Counted from the stretch's first letter, positions 33,379 to 44,850 are shown. The stretch: 64,000 nt of DNA from Scalesia atractyloides (GCA_947069175.1 CAMTDV010000009.1:11479663-11543662); one strand, 5' to 3'. A program made the numbers and translations. Notes: a model not told the origin generated them from the letters alone.

Positions 33379-33563
33379 TGTTTTATTTTTAAACCACTAT
33401 TTTTAATACTTTTTCAAATATAAATTATATATTCCAATATACTTATTAATTATGTATCGTTTAAAATTAATTTGGGCATTAAATACGCAACGAAATTTTT
33501 AACTGATTGTTCGGTTAATAAACGGAGCGGGTTTGGTAAATCCGATTTCTGACGGATGTTACA

Positions 33564-33600
33564 GTATCCCCTACTTTTTAGAAATTTCGTACCGAAATTT
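33564..33600 (-). other. Polypurine tract and palindrome of B1
   Basis: Minus-strand TAAAAAGTAGGGGATAC before the LTR, preceded by the perfect inverted repeat AAATTTCG-GTA-CGAAATTT (33582..33600). Confidence 0.75.
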
Positions 33601-33603
33601 AAG

Positions 33604-35970
33604 TAGTGATATATTTATCTAAAATGATGGTGTTTAGTTTGACAGTTACATACTTAGAAAAAGAGTAAGAGTTTAAATTTTTTGTTTGAGGCGGTAACGT
33701 CCCTTGTAAGGGTTAAGTACCCTGCTACAGGAATCGCTTTTTGTTGCCTACGGTAAAAATATTGATAAGCGGAGTTGATTCACTAAGTATGATTTCATGC
33801 GTAAGAGTTTTGATATGTTTGGAAAGATAAGGTCATATACTAAAACAAAATTTCTAATACTACAACCTACATGGAACTTCTCATAACCGCCTGACATTGC
33901 CTCTGATCCTTTGGCAAGAATACTTATATATAGGAAGTACCAGCGGCGTATCCACCATATTCTTGTCAAATTTTCATTGGTTTTATCAGTAAGTTATGAT
34001 TGGTTCTATGATGTAACTCTAGAACATAAATAAACACCACAACCAATGTACCAAGAAATTACTAAATCCTACATGGAACATCTCATAACCGCCTGACAAT
34101 GCCTCTGATCCTTTAGCAAGAATACTTATATATAGGAAGTACCAGCGGCGTATCCACCATATTCTCGTCAAATTTTCATTGGTTTTATCAGTAAGTTATG
34201 ATTAGTCCTATGTGACTCTAAAGCATAAATAAACACCACAACCAATATCTGAGTTCAAATTCTGATACTATACATGTTTGAATGGTGTCATAATCCAATG
34301 ATGAGATGATATGAATGCTAAATCAGAGAGTATAACTCATATTTCAATCAAGACAATACTAAATCCTACATGGAACTTCTCATAACCGCCTGATAATGCC
34401 TCTGATCCTTTGGCAAGGAAGTACCAGCGGCGTATCCACCATATTCTTGTCAAATTTTCATTGACTTTATCCGCAAGTTATGATTAGTTCTATGTGACTC
34501 TAAAACAAACACGACAACCAAAACTTGAGTCTCAATTCTGATAGCATACATGTTTGATTTGTGACAGTTCCTCTCTCGTTTGTTTTGATGGAGAGGTTAG
34601 TCTATGTAGAAATGGAACACAATCCAATTTCTTTAGATGATGATATGATATGAATGTTAAATCAGTGAATGTAACACAAATTCAACCAAGACAATACTAA
34701 ATCCTACATGGAACTTCTCATAACCGCCTGATAATGCCTCTGATCCTTTAGCAAGAATACTTATATATAGGAAGTACCAGCGGCGTATCCACCATATTCT
34801 TGTCAAATTTTCATTGACTTTATCCGCAAGTTATGATTAGTTCTATGTGACTCTAAAACAAACATAACAACCAAAACTTGAGTCTCAATTCTGATAGCAT
34901 ACATGTTTGATTTGTGACAGTTCCTCTCTCGTTTGTTGTGATGGAGAGGTTAGTCTATGTAGAAATGGAACACAATCCAATTTCTTTAGATGATGATATG
35001 ATATGAATGTTAAATCAGTGAATGTAACACAAATTTCAACCAAGACAATACTAAATCCTACATGGAACTTCTCATAACCGCCTGATAATGCCTCTGATCC
35101 TTTGGCAAGAATACTTATATATAGGAAGTACCAGCGGCGTATCCACCATATTCTTGTCAAATTTTCATTGGTTTTATCAGTAAGTTATGATTAGTTCTAT
35201 GTGACTCTAATACATAAATAAACACAATCAACTTAATTCTGATAGCATACATGTTTGAATGGCGACAGTACCTCTCTCGTTTGTTGTGATGGAGAGGTTA
35301 GTCCTTGTGGAAGTGAGACATAGCTCAACTTCTTTAAATGATGAAATTGAAATACGTTGAAATGTATGATGAACAAATTTCGACCAAGACATTACTAAAT
35401 CCTACATGGAACTTCTCATAACCGCCTGATAATGCCTTTGATCCTTTGACAAGAATACTTATATATAGGAAGTACCAGCGGCGTATCCACCATATTCTTG
35501 TCAAATTTTCATTGGTTTTATCCGCAAGTTATGATTAGTTCTATGTGACTCTAAAACAAACACAACATCCAAAACTTGAGTCTTAATTCTGATAGTATAC
35601 ATGTTTGAATGATGACAATACCTCTCTCGTTTGTTATGATGGAGAGGTTAGTCTATGTAGAAATGGAACACAATCCAATTTCTTTAAATGATGAGATGCT
35701 ATAAATGCTAAATCAGTGAGTACAAAACAAACTTCAATCAAGACAATACTAACTTCTACATGGAACTTCTCATAACCGCCAGATAATGCCTCTGATCCTT
35801 TGACAAGAATACTTATATATAGGAAGTACCAGCGGCGTATCCACCATATTCTTGTCAAATTTTCATTGGCTTTATCTGTAAGTTATGATTGGTTCTATGT
35901 GACTTTAAAACATAAAGAAAAACATAAAACTAAGCGGTTGGAGTCGAATCTTGATTTTTTGTGAAGGGGA
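33604..35970 (-). repeat. Tandem hairpin repeat array of B1 (7 units)
   Basis: Each unit has a core of about 54 bp, bounded on the plus strand by GACAAGAATA or a variant and TATTCTTGTC, around a constant centre (GGAAGTACCAGCGGCGTATC). Cores lie near 33914, 34115, 34412, 34751, 35104, 35449 and 35802; spacing is mostly 340..355 bp. Unit three has lost part of one arm. Each core is followed on the minus strand by a GGATCAGAGGCATTATCAGG segment. Longer units also contain a CCTCTC/GAGAGG inverted repeat. The array occupies the place where pol would be. A frame reading WWIRRWYFLYISIL runs through most cores but begins without ATG. Confidence 0.8.
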
Positions 35971-36486
35971 CTAGTTGGGTGGTTTCGTTTGAGCCGTCAT
36001 TAACTTCAACAGGATTGGCGTTGATGTTGAAAACTCTTCCTCTTGCTGGTGGCTAGGGATTAGGTTTCCTTGATTTGCTTGGTTAACTGGGTTTGCTTGA
36101 GCTTGGGCATTTATGATGTTAACCAATCGAGGGCACGTGTTTCTGATATGGGTAGGGTCGCCACAATTAAAGCAAGCTCGAACATAAGGTAACATGGGGT
36201 ATTGAGGTTGTTGATATGTTTGGATCATATTTTGAGTAGGGGGTGTGGTTTGGTTTTGAGGGGTGCGGCAAACCTTGCTCAAATGACCATAGCGTCCACA
36301 ATTCGCACATAGTCGACAAGGTAAGGTAGATGGATGGTGATAAAAACAGGTGTTACATTGAGGGTGAGGTCCAAGGTATGGTTTCTTATTTGGGTAAGTT
36401 GAGTTGGGTGCTATTTGCGTGATTGGGATAGCTTGGATGGGTATGGCTTGTGAGGCTAGAAGACATCTACAAGGAATACATATCAA
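35971..36486 (-). pseudogene. B1 Gag remnant: zinc-knuckle end only
   Basis: Codes for QAIPITQIAPNSTYPNKKPY, a first knuckle CANCGRYGHLSKVC and a second CFNCGDPTHIRNTC, then NIINAQAQANPVNQANQG. After that a small shift changes frame; the correct frame would give a Gag end like that of B2 (RGRVFNINANPVE). The Gag N-terminal and core domain are absent: the leader joins directly to the linker before the knuckles near 36486. The same region in element A is residues about 285..440 of Gag. No protease motif follows. Confidence 0.8.
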
Positions 36487-37238
36487 GAGTATGAGTTGGA
36501 TGATTTAGGGATCAGGTGTCGTATTTAGGAATGAACATTTATAAAATAAATATAAAATAATAAATCTACTACATCCATAGGATGTCTTGGGCTTTGCTCG
36601 TAATTGGGCATTGCATGCCGCCATACTTCACCTTCGTAATCATGTGGGCCCCCATGAATACCGGCTTTTTCATATGGTTCGCATGTGTTAGCCTGGTTAC
36701 GTACACTAAAACCCGGAGAAAATCGAGAAATATGTATATAACGTATGATATTCGGAATGTGTCCAGGTGTGGACACGGTGACACCTCAAAGTGGGGTTAG
36801 TTCGAACGACGTTTGGTGTGGCATGCTTTGGCCTAATAGGTCCTTCGTACTCTCATCGTTAGTCCCCAGGTAGGCAAACTGGTCCGTTATATTGGATTTA
36901 TACGAATGCCAACCTAGACAGGACTTTCCGACTACCGGTACTTGTACCCTTACAGTTACTACATGCCCGTCGCAGAACTCACTTTGATGAGATTTGAAAA
37001 ATGAAAAATGCGACAAAATCTTTGAATAACGAAAGTATGAAGATGATTTGAATATATGAACATTGAAATATGTATGATGAATGTGTATGTAAGTATGTAT
37101 GTTTGACTGTAAGTATAAACAAATATGAAACAAATAAACATCATAAGTTTGCATGTAACCACATAAACAATTTAAAATCTAGTCAACTATAGTATAGGCT
37201 CTAAGGGTCTAATAACCTATCCTATATCCCTATAGTCA
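36487..37238 (-). other. Untranslated leader of B1
   Basis: Homologous to the leaders of A and B2 (shared CATGTGGGCCCCCATGAAT, ACATGCCCGTC and GGATGTCTTGGG). Open frames here are incidental. Confidence 0.7.
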
Positions 37239-37252
37239 TGGCTCTGATACCA
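37239..37252 (-). other. Primer-binding site of B1
   Basis: Minus-strand TGGTATCAGAGCCA, complement of initiator tRNA-Met, three bases from the LTR. Confidence 0.9.
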
Positions 37253-38192
37253 ATCTGTCACACCCCGACCCGCAGCGGAAAAGGTGATCGGGGCATGATT
37301 GGGTTATCATCAAAGCTCATGACATTTATTATAACGTTTCATATTCATTATTACAATTTAAAGGGAAACATACAATCATAATTACATCATGTCCTAAACA
37401 TCATTCTAGACTTCATTGTTTTCTTCTAAGGCATTTCCTATGTTTTTCCTTGCTTCATCCTGTTCACCTGTATCATGTGTAAAAATGGTTTTTGGATCAA
37501 CAAAAAGTTGGCGAGTGAATCCTATGAAAAACATTTGAACAAGTTTATTGAATTGATTATAAAATAAAGTGCACAACCACATATGATTAAATATAGATGT
37601 AAACATATTCATAAAACACTTAATATCAGATAATGCACACACATATAATAATAAATTGTTTTGAGGCACGCGTTGCTCAACCCGTCTCTCACGAAGAACT
37701 GATGGGCCTAATGAATGATTTGCATACAACTTGACAATATGAAATACATGACTACAAACAATATATACATTCTAAGTTTAGATCACAATATGGTATGGCA
37801 CAAGTTTAAATAAACGAGTTAATTTTAGTGACACATGACACACCCCAAAACGTGTAATTAAAAAGGAGAGTTGTAAGATTCACTCACAGTGGGTGCGTTC
37901 GGTTGACGATGTTGAATGCGCACGAAGTTTGATTTAACCACGAGTGAAACTAACCTAGATAATAACATAATGGTTCGGTAAATAAACGGATTTTATTGAT
38001 CAATTTTTAGTGGGATTATTGGATATATTTTTGTGAGTTTAAGGCTATTTTCTAACTTTAAAAATGTTATTTTAAGTATTTTTAATTGATTTTTAAATAA
38101 TATAAATAAATAAAAAATAATAAAAAAATGTTGACTTTTTGACCGTTGACTTGTTGACCGTTGACCTGTTGACCGGTTTGATTGTGTAATTG

Positions 38193-38775
38193 TGTGCGCC
38201 GGGTGAGGCTCGAACTCGTGACCTCCCGTATGCGTGCACGCAGCTCTACCAACTGAGCTGCGTGTCTAACCCAAAATATTTCTGTTTTTAATTATATTTA
38301 TATACTAATTGAATTAATCCGAAAATCATTTATTTTAAAAACGATTTTAATGTCTCGCTCGGTGCTCTCCGCAGGTCTCGAACCCGGGACCTGTGGGTTA
38401 GGTTGACACACAGTCCACCGCTGGACTGTGTGTCTAACTTGGTAAATAATCTGATTTTTATTATACTTATATACAAACTAGATCATTTCATTTCTGCCTT
38501 ATATAAAAAGTTTGATAATTGCCAGAACCGGTGCGGTAGTCTGGACTCGAACTCGCGACGTGTGATTTAAACGTTCACACAGTCCACCGCTGGACTGTGT
38601 GTCTATCTTGGTTATTATTCCGGTTTTTATTAAAGTTAACATCTATTTGCAGTGAATCCGGTTCAGTTTAAAAAAAAGAACATTTTTATTAAGGCGAGTG
38701 TGCGCGGAACAAGAATCGAACTCGGGACGTATGCGTGTTTATTTGCACACAGTCCACCGCTGGACTGTGTGTCTA
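38193..38775 (-). other. Four tandem tRNA-like modules (5' LTR of B1)
   Basis: Units at 38193..38266, 38358..38435, 38525..38604 and 38698..38775. In unit two the D-arm GTCC/GGAC is intact here, while the left-LTR copy has ctagac, which breaks one pair. Confidence 0.7.
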
Positions 38776-39234
38776 ACCCGAGATATATCTTGATTTAAAT
38801 TAAACATATATGCAACTGAAAACTTCATCTTCTTCGTTAAACTTAACCAGAATCGGTGTCCGACTGGTTCGACGATTTAATCAAGTTCTTTAGTGTGTTG
38901 TGATTAATTACATGTGAGATTAATAAAAAGAATGAGAGATTATGTGTAAGATATACCGAACAGGGCTCCTCTGTTTCGCCGGCGAAACTCCGATGACAGC
39001 AGGTTATTCCGGCGACGTGTGTCTTGCCGCAGAGGGTCTTCAGGGAGCTTGAGATGAGTGTGAGTGGCTTCGGTATGAGCTCTGGGTGTTCAGTTTTTAG
39101 AGTAAGGCACAGAGGTGAAAGGGTTCGGTTTTCCGGCGAGTTGCAGAAGTTTTCCGGCGATTGAAATTACGTCGAGAAAGGGTGTGATTGTGAGCGAAAA
39201 GGCTAACAGAAGTTAGAGGGTGTATTTATAGGGC

Positions 39235-39240
39235 AGAACA
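39235..39240 (-). promoter_or_regulatory. TATA box of B1 (5' LTR)
   Basis: Minus-strand CCCTATAAATACACC, in the LTR that would drive transcription. Confidence 0.6.
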
Positions 39241-39486
39241 TCGACGAATTTGGTCCGTTTTCCGTCTTGATTCGTCGGTCAATAATTTTCCGGCGGTTAT
39301 GACTTGTGTCGCGGGTTCAGACGTCGGTTATAACCGATGTAATAGTTAAGGCTTCGGTTAAATCAGAAGAAACCGTCCAATCTCGGCGAAAACGAAGGGA
39401 TTTCCGACGACTGCGATTGGGCGCGTCAGTTTTGAATTCGAGTTTAATATTTGAATTAATTGTTCTGATATGTTACTAAAGAACAC

Positions 39487-39571
39487 AAGTGGCAGAGTGG
39501 TTTGATGGATGAGAGTTAAATCGTTGTTGACCAGGTTGACCCGGCTGACCCGGGTTCGAAACCCGGCAGCC
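39487..39571 (+). other. tRNA-like unit, antisense in U3 of B1 (5' LTR)
   Basis: Same as 33294..33378 with one change in the A-box region (GTGGCAGAGTGG). Confidence 0.65.
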
Positions 39572-39762
39572 TTGTTTTATTTTTAAACCACTATTTTTAA
39601 TACTTTTTCAAATATAAATTATATATTCCAATATACTTATTAATTATGTATCGTTTAAAATTAATTTGGGCATTAAATACGCAACGAAATTTTTAACTGA
39701 TTGTTCGGTTAATAAACGGAGCGGGTTTGATAAATCCGATTTCTGACGGATGTTACAGCTTT

Positions 39763-39975
39763 CATCTAGCCTCGGGTCTCTGGGTGAATGCATCAAACAG
39801 TAACTTATATGGGGTTTGGGTTAGCGACATACGTGTACAATCCATGGCCTCGGTTCTAAAATGCAAAGTTGGTAGCTTTGTTTCAAGTACTTGGGGTTGT
39901 ATGTGGAAACTAACATGAACTTGTGTAAAAATTGGAATTCGGTGGTGAACATTTTTAAAAAAGGATTGTCTCATT
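39763..39975 (+). pseudogene. LINE ORF2 continuation after B1
   Basis: Continues the RT frame interrupted at 31075: after ILRCF comes HLASGLWVNASNSNLYGVW, VQSMASVLKCKVGSF, then in a shifted frame LGLYVETNMNLCKNWNSVVN. These follow the YxDD box in L1-type plant LINEs. Homology ends near 39975; the rest of ORF2 and the 3' tail are missing. Confidence 0.8.
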
Positions 39976-42076
39976 CTTGAAAATAAAGAAAAAAATCATA
40001 ACGAAAAACATTTTATTGAAAAATAAAGAAGAAAACTACAAATATACAAAATATGAAACAAAATACAAATTACCCGAACAATCTTTGTTAGTTTCTAGAA
40101 ACCAAAAAATATGGGTTATAAAAAAACAACGGTTAAGACTTTATAACACATTATTACTAAGTAACAACAAACATTTCAAGCTATAAAAAAACATAATGTT
40201 TATCAACTTAAATTATATATTTTAAAAGTTTGGCTCGGTTTCGGTTAATTCAGTTATGAAAGATTGCCTAATCATAACAATAACCGATAACTCGATTATA
40301 GAGATACACTTAACCATAACCGATCGATTTGTTTTTCGGTTAATTATATTGGTTAACAATTCGTTTTTGGTTATGGTTTGATTTTAGCACACTAGATGTG
40401 AATGCTCTTAGAGTTTCTGCAATGGGTTTGACAATCCAAGAACGCTTAGGTATAGATACGTATACATGTAGGTATTATGTAGTATACTTGTATTGGATGT
40501 TTTTTATACTCTTTTCTTATTGTCTTTGTACCTGTGTTTCCATTTCCAGGATTTCCCCATTTCCGGACTTGTTTTGCTCCTAGTTAGTTTGACTTTTAGT
40601 TCCCCTACAAATGTGACCATAAGCCTATGTTCTTTTTTGTCCTGATCCCCAGTAGATACCCAAAAAGTTAAAAGAAGAAAATAGAAGGAATAGAAACAAC
40701 TCTAAATAAGAATGTGACTAGGGGTAGAAAAGTGTATACGTATTTTAATATTTGTCCAGCAGATCTGCGATATTTTGATCGGATTTAATTTTTTTCTTAC
40801 TATATTTCTATCTCCAAGGATTTCACCAATTTCAAAAGTTGGTTTTTTCCATTACCTGTTGTGCCCCTAAATAGTTTGACTTTTGAGTATCCCCCCCAAA
40901 GTTGACCATAACCCTATGCTCTTTTTTGTCCTGATATCACAGTCGATGCGCAAGAGTTTAAGAAAAAAATGAAGGAATAGAAACTGCTATTCCAAAGAAT
41001 GTGACTAGGGTTGGAAAAAAGGTCATTTAGATTCAAAATTCAAGATTTCTTTGTTTCTTATTTTAGTTATATTTATAAGTTAATTCTGTGTATATTTATC
41101 TTTATAGTTCTAAAATACACAGATTACTTCGTGTATATTGTTTTACATTAAAATATTATCATAAATGTAAGTTATATTTATTAGTTAATTCTATGTATAT
41201 TTTATCTTTATAGTTATTAAATATATAGATTACTTCATGTGTATTGTTTTACATTAAAATATTATCATAAATGTAAAAGTAAATATAAAACCTTAGTAAA
41301 ATCAAACCGGTCAAAATCAAGAAAGTAAGATAAAAGTATAGATTTGATTACGGGGACATGAAGATAAGTGTTAGAATGATTTGGGGCTTGACATAATGTT
41401 ATTTTACGATTTGGTAAGTTCGGGATGCGTGAACATGGGTTGAAAAGGCGAAAATAACAAAATCCAGGCACCGGAGTTGCAAGCGGTGTCGCCAACTGTG
41501 GTAGGGCGTCACCAACGCTGGGCAACAGCTGGCCAATGCCCAAAGCTATTGTCTAGGCGAATGCCGACGCAAGCAGCCCCATTTCTTCGTTTTCTTCGAT
41601 TCCGGACTACGTAGACCCATTCACAAGCCCGGTTAAACTCCCATAATGTACCTAACCTTACCAAATTGTTTTGTGAAGTACGGGTGAGCATAGAACTCGT
41701 TTTAAGCTCCCGAAATGTACCCCCAAACTCATTTAAGAGTGTTTAGGAGGTGCGGGTAAGATGGGGTGTGTATGCAAGTATGTGTGGGAAATAAATATGC
41801 AGGCATGAATGGATTTAATTGCATGATAGAAAATGAAACCCATAAGTAAGCATGAATAGAAATGAGCATGCACGTAGGTTGATATGTACTAGACTTATAT
41901 GTATTGTAGTTTGTGACTAAGAATTATTAGTATGAATAAGTGAGAATGTAAATTGTATGCAAGAGTTTGGATAGAGGGGTAGGTTTCTGAAGTAGGATTT
42001 ATTATTCTCAAAAGAGTTGGATTATATAATATGTACACGTGTTATTGATCCATATGTATTCGAATGAGTGAGACTT
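39976..42076. other. Intergenic with diverged duplications
   Basis: 40540..40735 and 40805..41015 are diverged copies of one stretch (both with AGTTTGACTTTT, TCTTTTTTGTCCTGAT and GAATGTGACTAGGG). 41066..41275 is a near-perfect tandem pair, period about 102 bp (TTACATTAAAATATTATCAT in both). 41400..41700 is GC-richer (GCGGTGTCGCCAACTG) but gives no recognisable protein. No gene seen. Confidence 0.55.
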
Positions 42077-42121
42077 GTATGTATGTATGTATGTATGTAT
42101 GTATGTATGTATGTATGTATG
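42077..42121. repeat. Tetranucleotide microsatellite (GTAT)n
   Basis: About eleven uninterrupted GTAT units. Confidence 0.95.
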
Positions 42122-42717
42122 GTGTTAATATACATGAGAATTAACGATGCTAACTGGGTTGCCTTTGAGAATGAAATGAAATGAAGGTACATTATTATTG
42201 ACTCATGGTTAAACACCAAAATGAAATGCTTGAATTCAGAAAGATAACCGAATGGAATGTATATGAGGATAGAACGCGACATGATCCTATAATTATGAAT
42301 CTTAAATTATATATAAGGTCACCAAGTACTAATGATGTGAATGTATGTGGTGAATGCAGGTTGTTACGGAATTATGGATTATCATCATGAAGGACAAGTG
42401 AGTAAAGATTGAGTTAAAGAGACCTGGATTGTACGAAAGGGGTGGTCATGTAGTTTGTGTTAGCATGTTATATTTGATACATTAATGAAGGAAGAATGAT
42501 GCAATTCAAGTATATCAAAACATTTATAAAGAAAGAAATTTTATGGTAAGTATTTCCGCTGAGTCTTTTCGGTTGAAACGTGTTTGGGTCTTATAGTAAT
42601 TTGTACTTTCGTGTCTATCGGATTTGGAGATTTATTTGTATTTTGCTGAATTATTTGTAATTTTATTGAGGAAAACTAAAAAAAAATATAAATTTGATAT
42701 TTGTACGAAAAAAGATA
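42122..42717. other. Intergenic, no gene seen
   Basis: AT-rich noncoding stretch between the microsatellite and the CACTA fragment. Confidence 0.35.
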
Positions 42718-42984
42718 ATCACCGATGGGTTACAAATGGGATAGCCATCGGTAAACATAACATCGTCGGAGAATTGTCCGTCAGTAAGAGTCAACTTTTG
42801 GCCGGAAAACTTAAATGTTGGCCAGAGTATCCATAGTAAATACCTCTTGGTGTTCCATTGGTATAACATTGCCCATGACAGTACACCGATAGAGCTTCAC
42901 CGACTGGTTTTCGTAGGCGATGGCTTTCACCGACGATTGACGAACGAAATCGTTTGTTGATGAAACCCCAGTTTTCTTGTAGTG
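42718..42984 (-). mobile_element. CACTA transposon end
   Basis: Minus strand begins CACTACAAGAAAACTGGGG at 42984, the classic CACTA terminus. Inside are several CATCGG / CCGATGG / ACCGACG motifs in both orientations (42720..42940), typical subterminal repeats. I find no partner terminus within several kb and no transposase, so it is a truncated or rearranged copy. Confidence 0.65.
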
Positions 42985-43375
42985 ACATTTAATTATCTAA
43001 TCGAGACACAAAGGATTTGGTCTAACAATATCAAGGTGTTATGATGTTACTCTGTATGGGATTGTGATTATGATTAAGGATTCAAATCTTATGATGAACA
43101 ATTATGTATATTTAGAAGTATGTTTATATTGTGTGAGTTATATGTTAAAGAAAAAGTATCTAGTCCTCAACATACATTATGGTTGTAAGGTGTTTCACCT
43201 CTATTTTAAAGGTGAACGATTTAAATTCTGTAATGCAAATATACTAGTGGTTAATAAGAATAGATTAAAAGTATATTAAATTGGCGTAAAAAAATATTGA
43301 CCCAATAAATATAAACTTTTTCTCGATGTCGGTGATCCAAATTTGTCATTAAAAAATATAAACTTTTTCTCATTG
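42985..43375. other. Intergenic, no gene seen
   Basis: AT-rich noncoding; contains a direct repeat ATATAAACTTTTTCTC at about 43308 and 43358. Confidence 0.4.
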
Positions 43376-43681
43376 ATTTTTTTGAACGGTCAATAAATCA
43401 ATCCCGAGTACTCTCGGGCACCCACTGGACAAACGGAGTACTCCGAGAGTAACCCGAGTCGTCCACACACACTTCCGGGGAAAACCCGGTAACCCACCCG
43501 CCTGTAGGCACGACAGTGAAATTACCGGTAAAACCCGTTTGGCTCAAGGATCGAACCCAGGTTTCCCTGGGTCTCCTATCATTGCCCACCAATGTCTCAC
43601 TTTTTTTGCATCAAGTGGGAATCGAACTTGAGTCTTAACAGAAGAACTCAAATCCTTCTACCAATTGAGCTAGATGTTATA
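43376..43681 (-). mobile_element. tRNA-derived SINE (copy 1)
   Basis: Read on the minus strand it starts with a tRNA-like head: A box TAGCTCAATTGGTAGAAGG and B box AAGTTCGATTCCC, about 70 nt. The body follows with GGGTTTTACCGG, CACTGTCGTGCC, GGGTTTTCCCCGG, and it ends GACCGTTCAAAAAAAT. The same body landmarks and end occur in the SINE at 61130..61438, with a different tRNA-like head. I could not identify a convincing target duplication for this copy. Confidence 0.7.
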
Positions 43682-44025
43682 CATTAAATTTATAAAAAAG
43701 TATTATTTCGAACCTGTGTACAGAAATTTAGTTGTCTGTGATAATTACCATAGTTAATGTTGTATTAAATGCGCATAGAGATGTGCAATGCTTCCATCAT
43801 GAAGTCAACTTAAAAGGCATTGTAGTTGATGAAAATGGAAAATCTGCAATTCTTATTTTAATATCCATTTTTCATCTTGTCTAGTATTATACTATTATTT
43901 AAACTTAGTGCCTTTGTTTTATTTTGTTATCGTGTATGATTTTTTTAAGGCCTTTAGCTTAATTATAATTGATAAGTTGGTTTAATTAGACGCCTTCTAA
44001 AAAGATTTGGTTTTATTTGGCAAGA
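43682..44025. other. Intergenic, no gene seen
   Basis: AT-rich noncoding. Confidence 0.35.
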
Positions 44026-44850
44026 ATTTAATAATAATAATAATAATAATATATACTAAGGGGTTGTTTGTTACAACTTTTAATGAGTTTTTAATGATTC
44101 ATACCTTTTATTGGTTTAGACTGCTTGTTTCTCGAGCAAATGTTTAAGCATTATACTGAGCCTAAATGTTTAAGACTTCTTATCTGAATTAGTCAGACAT
44201 TTGTTTCTAAATGGTTAAGCATTATATTGGCTCATAATATTTCAGACCTTTTTGTGGTTCAACACTTACCTATTCTGAAATTGCCAAACAACTCCTAAGA
44301 ATATAATATATTTGTAACAATACTTACAATACGTTAATATTCTAAAACAATTTTAATTTCAGATTAAAATACTTTGATTTGATTAGTTAATTAAAAATCA
44401 CAATCAGATAATTTAAAAACTAAGACTACATTTCTATAATAATAATAATAATAATAATATACTAAAGGGTTGTTTGTTACAACTTTTAATGAGTTTTTAA
44501 TGATTCATACCTTTTATTGGTTCAGACTGTTTGTTTCTCGAGCAAATGTTTAAGCATTATACTGAGCCTAAATGGTTAAGACCTCTTATCTGAATTGGTT
44601 AGACATTTGTTTCTAAATGGTTAAGCATTATATTGGCTTATAATATTTCAGACCTTTTAGTGGTTCAGCACTTACCTATTCTGAAATTGCCAAACAACTC
44701 CTAAGAATATAATATATTTGTAACAATACTTACAATACGTTAATATTCTAAAACAATTTTAATTTCAGATTAAAATACTTTGATTTGATTAGTTAATTAA
44801 AAATCACAATCAGATAATTTAAAAACTAAGACTACATTTCTATAAGTAGG
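44026..44850. repeat. Tandem duplication, ~404 bp, each copy with a hAT-like MITE
   Basis: Two copies (about 44030..44434 and 44435..44846) are joined at (TAA)n microsatellite tracts. Within each, AGGGGTTGTTTG (44059; AAGGGTTGTTTG at 44465) and CAAACAACTCCT (44285; 44691) are inverted and about 240 bp apart, like the terminal repeats of hAT-type MITEs. The copies differ at a handful of positions, so the duplication is fairly recent. The (TAA)n tracts may have promoted unequal exchange. Confidence 0.7.

Larger units (their letters stand above)
31076..33563 (-). repeat. 3' LTR of B1
   Basis: 2488 bp. Lacks a 14-bp stretch (between 31209 and 31210) that the partner LTR has near 37391. Carries four sense tRNA-like modules, one antisense tRNA-like unit and a TATA box. 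Confidence 0.93.
31076..39757 (-). mobile_element. Element B1: gag-only, non-autonomous chromovirus relative (TR-GAG-like)
   Basis: LTRs at 31076..33563 and 37256..39757 with TG..CA ends; target duplication gcttt (31071..31075 and 39758..39762). Primer-binding site, polypurine tract, leader and LTR termini match element A. The 3.7-kb interior holds only the zinc-knuckle end of a Gag and an array of hairpin repeats; there is no protease, RT, RNase H or integrase. The LTRs differ by one 14-bp indel and about thirty substitutions by eye, so this insertion is clearly older than A. It must have depended on enzymes from another element. It split a LINE: the LINE reading resumes exactly after the target duplication. 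Confidence 0.9.
37256..39757 (-). repeat. 5' LTR of B1
   Basis: 2502 bp. Same architecture as 31076..33563, with about thirty substitutions and one 14-bp indel. Followed by the target duplication gcttt. Confidence 0.93.

Noticed and set aside
33604..35970. The B1 repeat array as a CRISPR array or centromeric satellite
   Set aside because: Repeat spacing is uneven, spacers are themselves related, the genome is eukaryotic, and the array lies inside one LTR element.
36786..37162. Frames of 67..122 codons in the B1 leader and 55214..55726 in the B2 leader
   Set aside because: They are in homologous leaders but on opposite element strands or unshared frames; no conserved coding.
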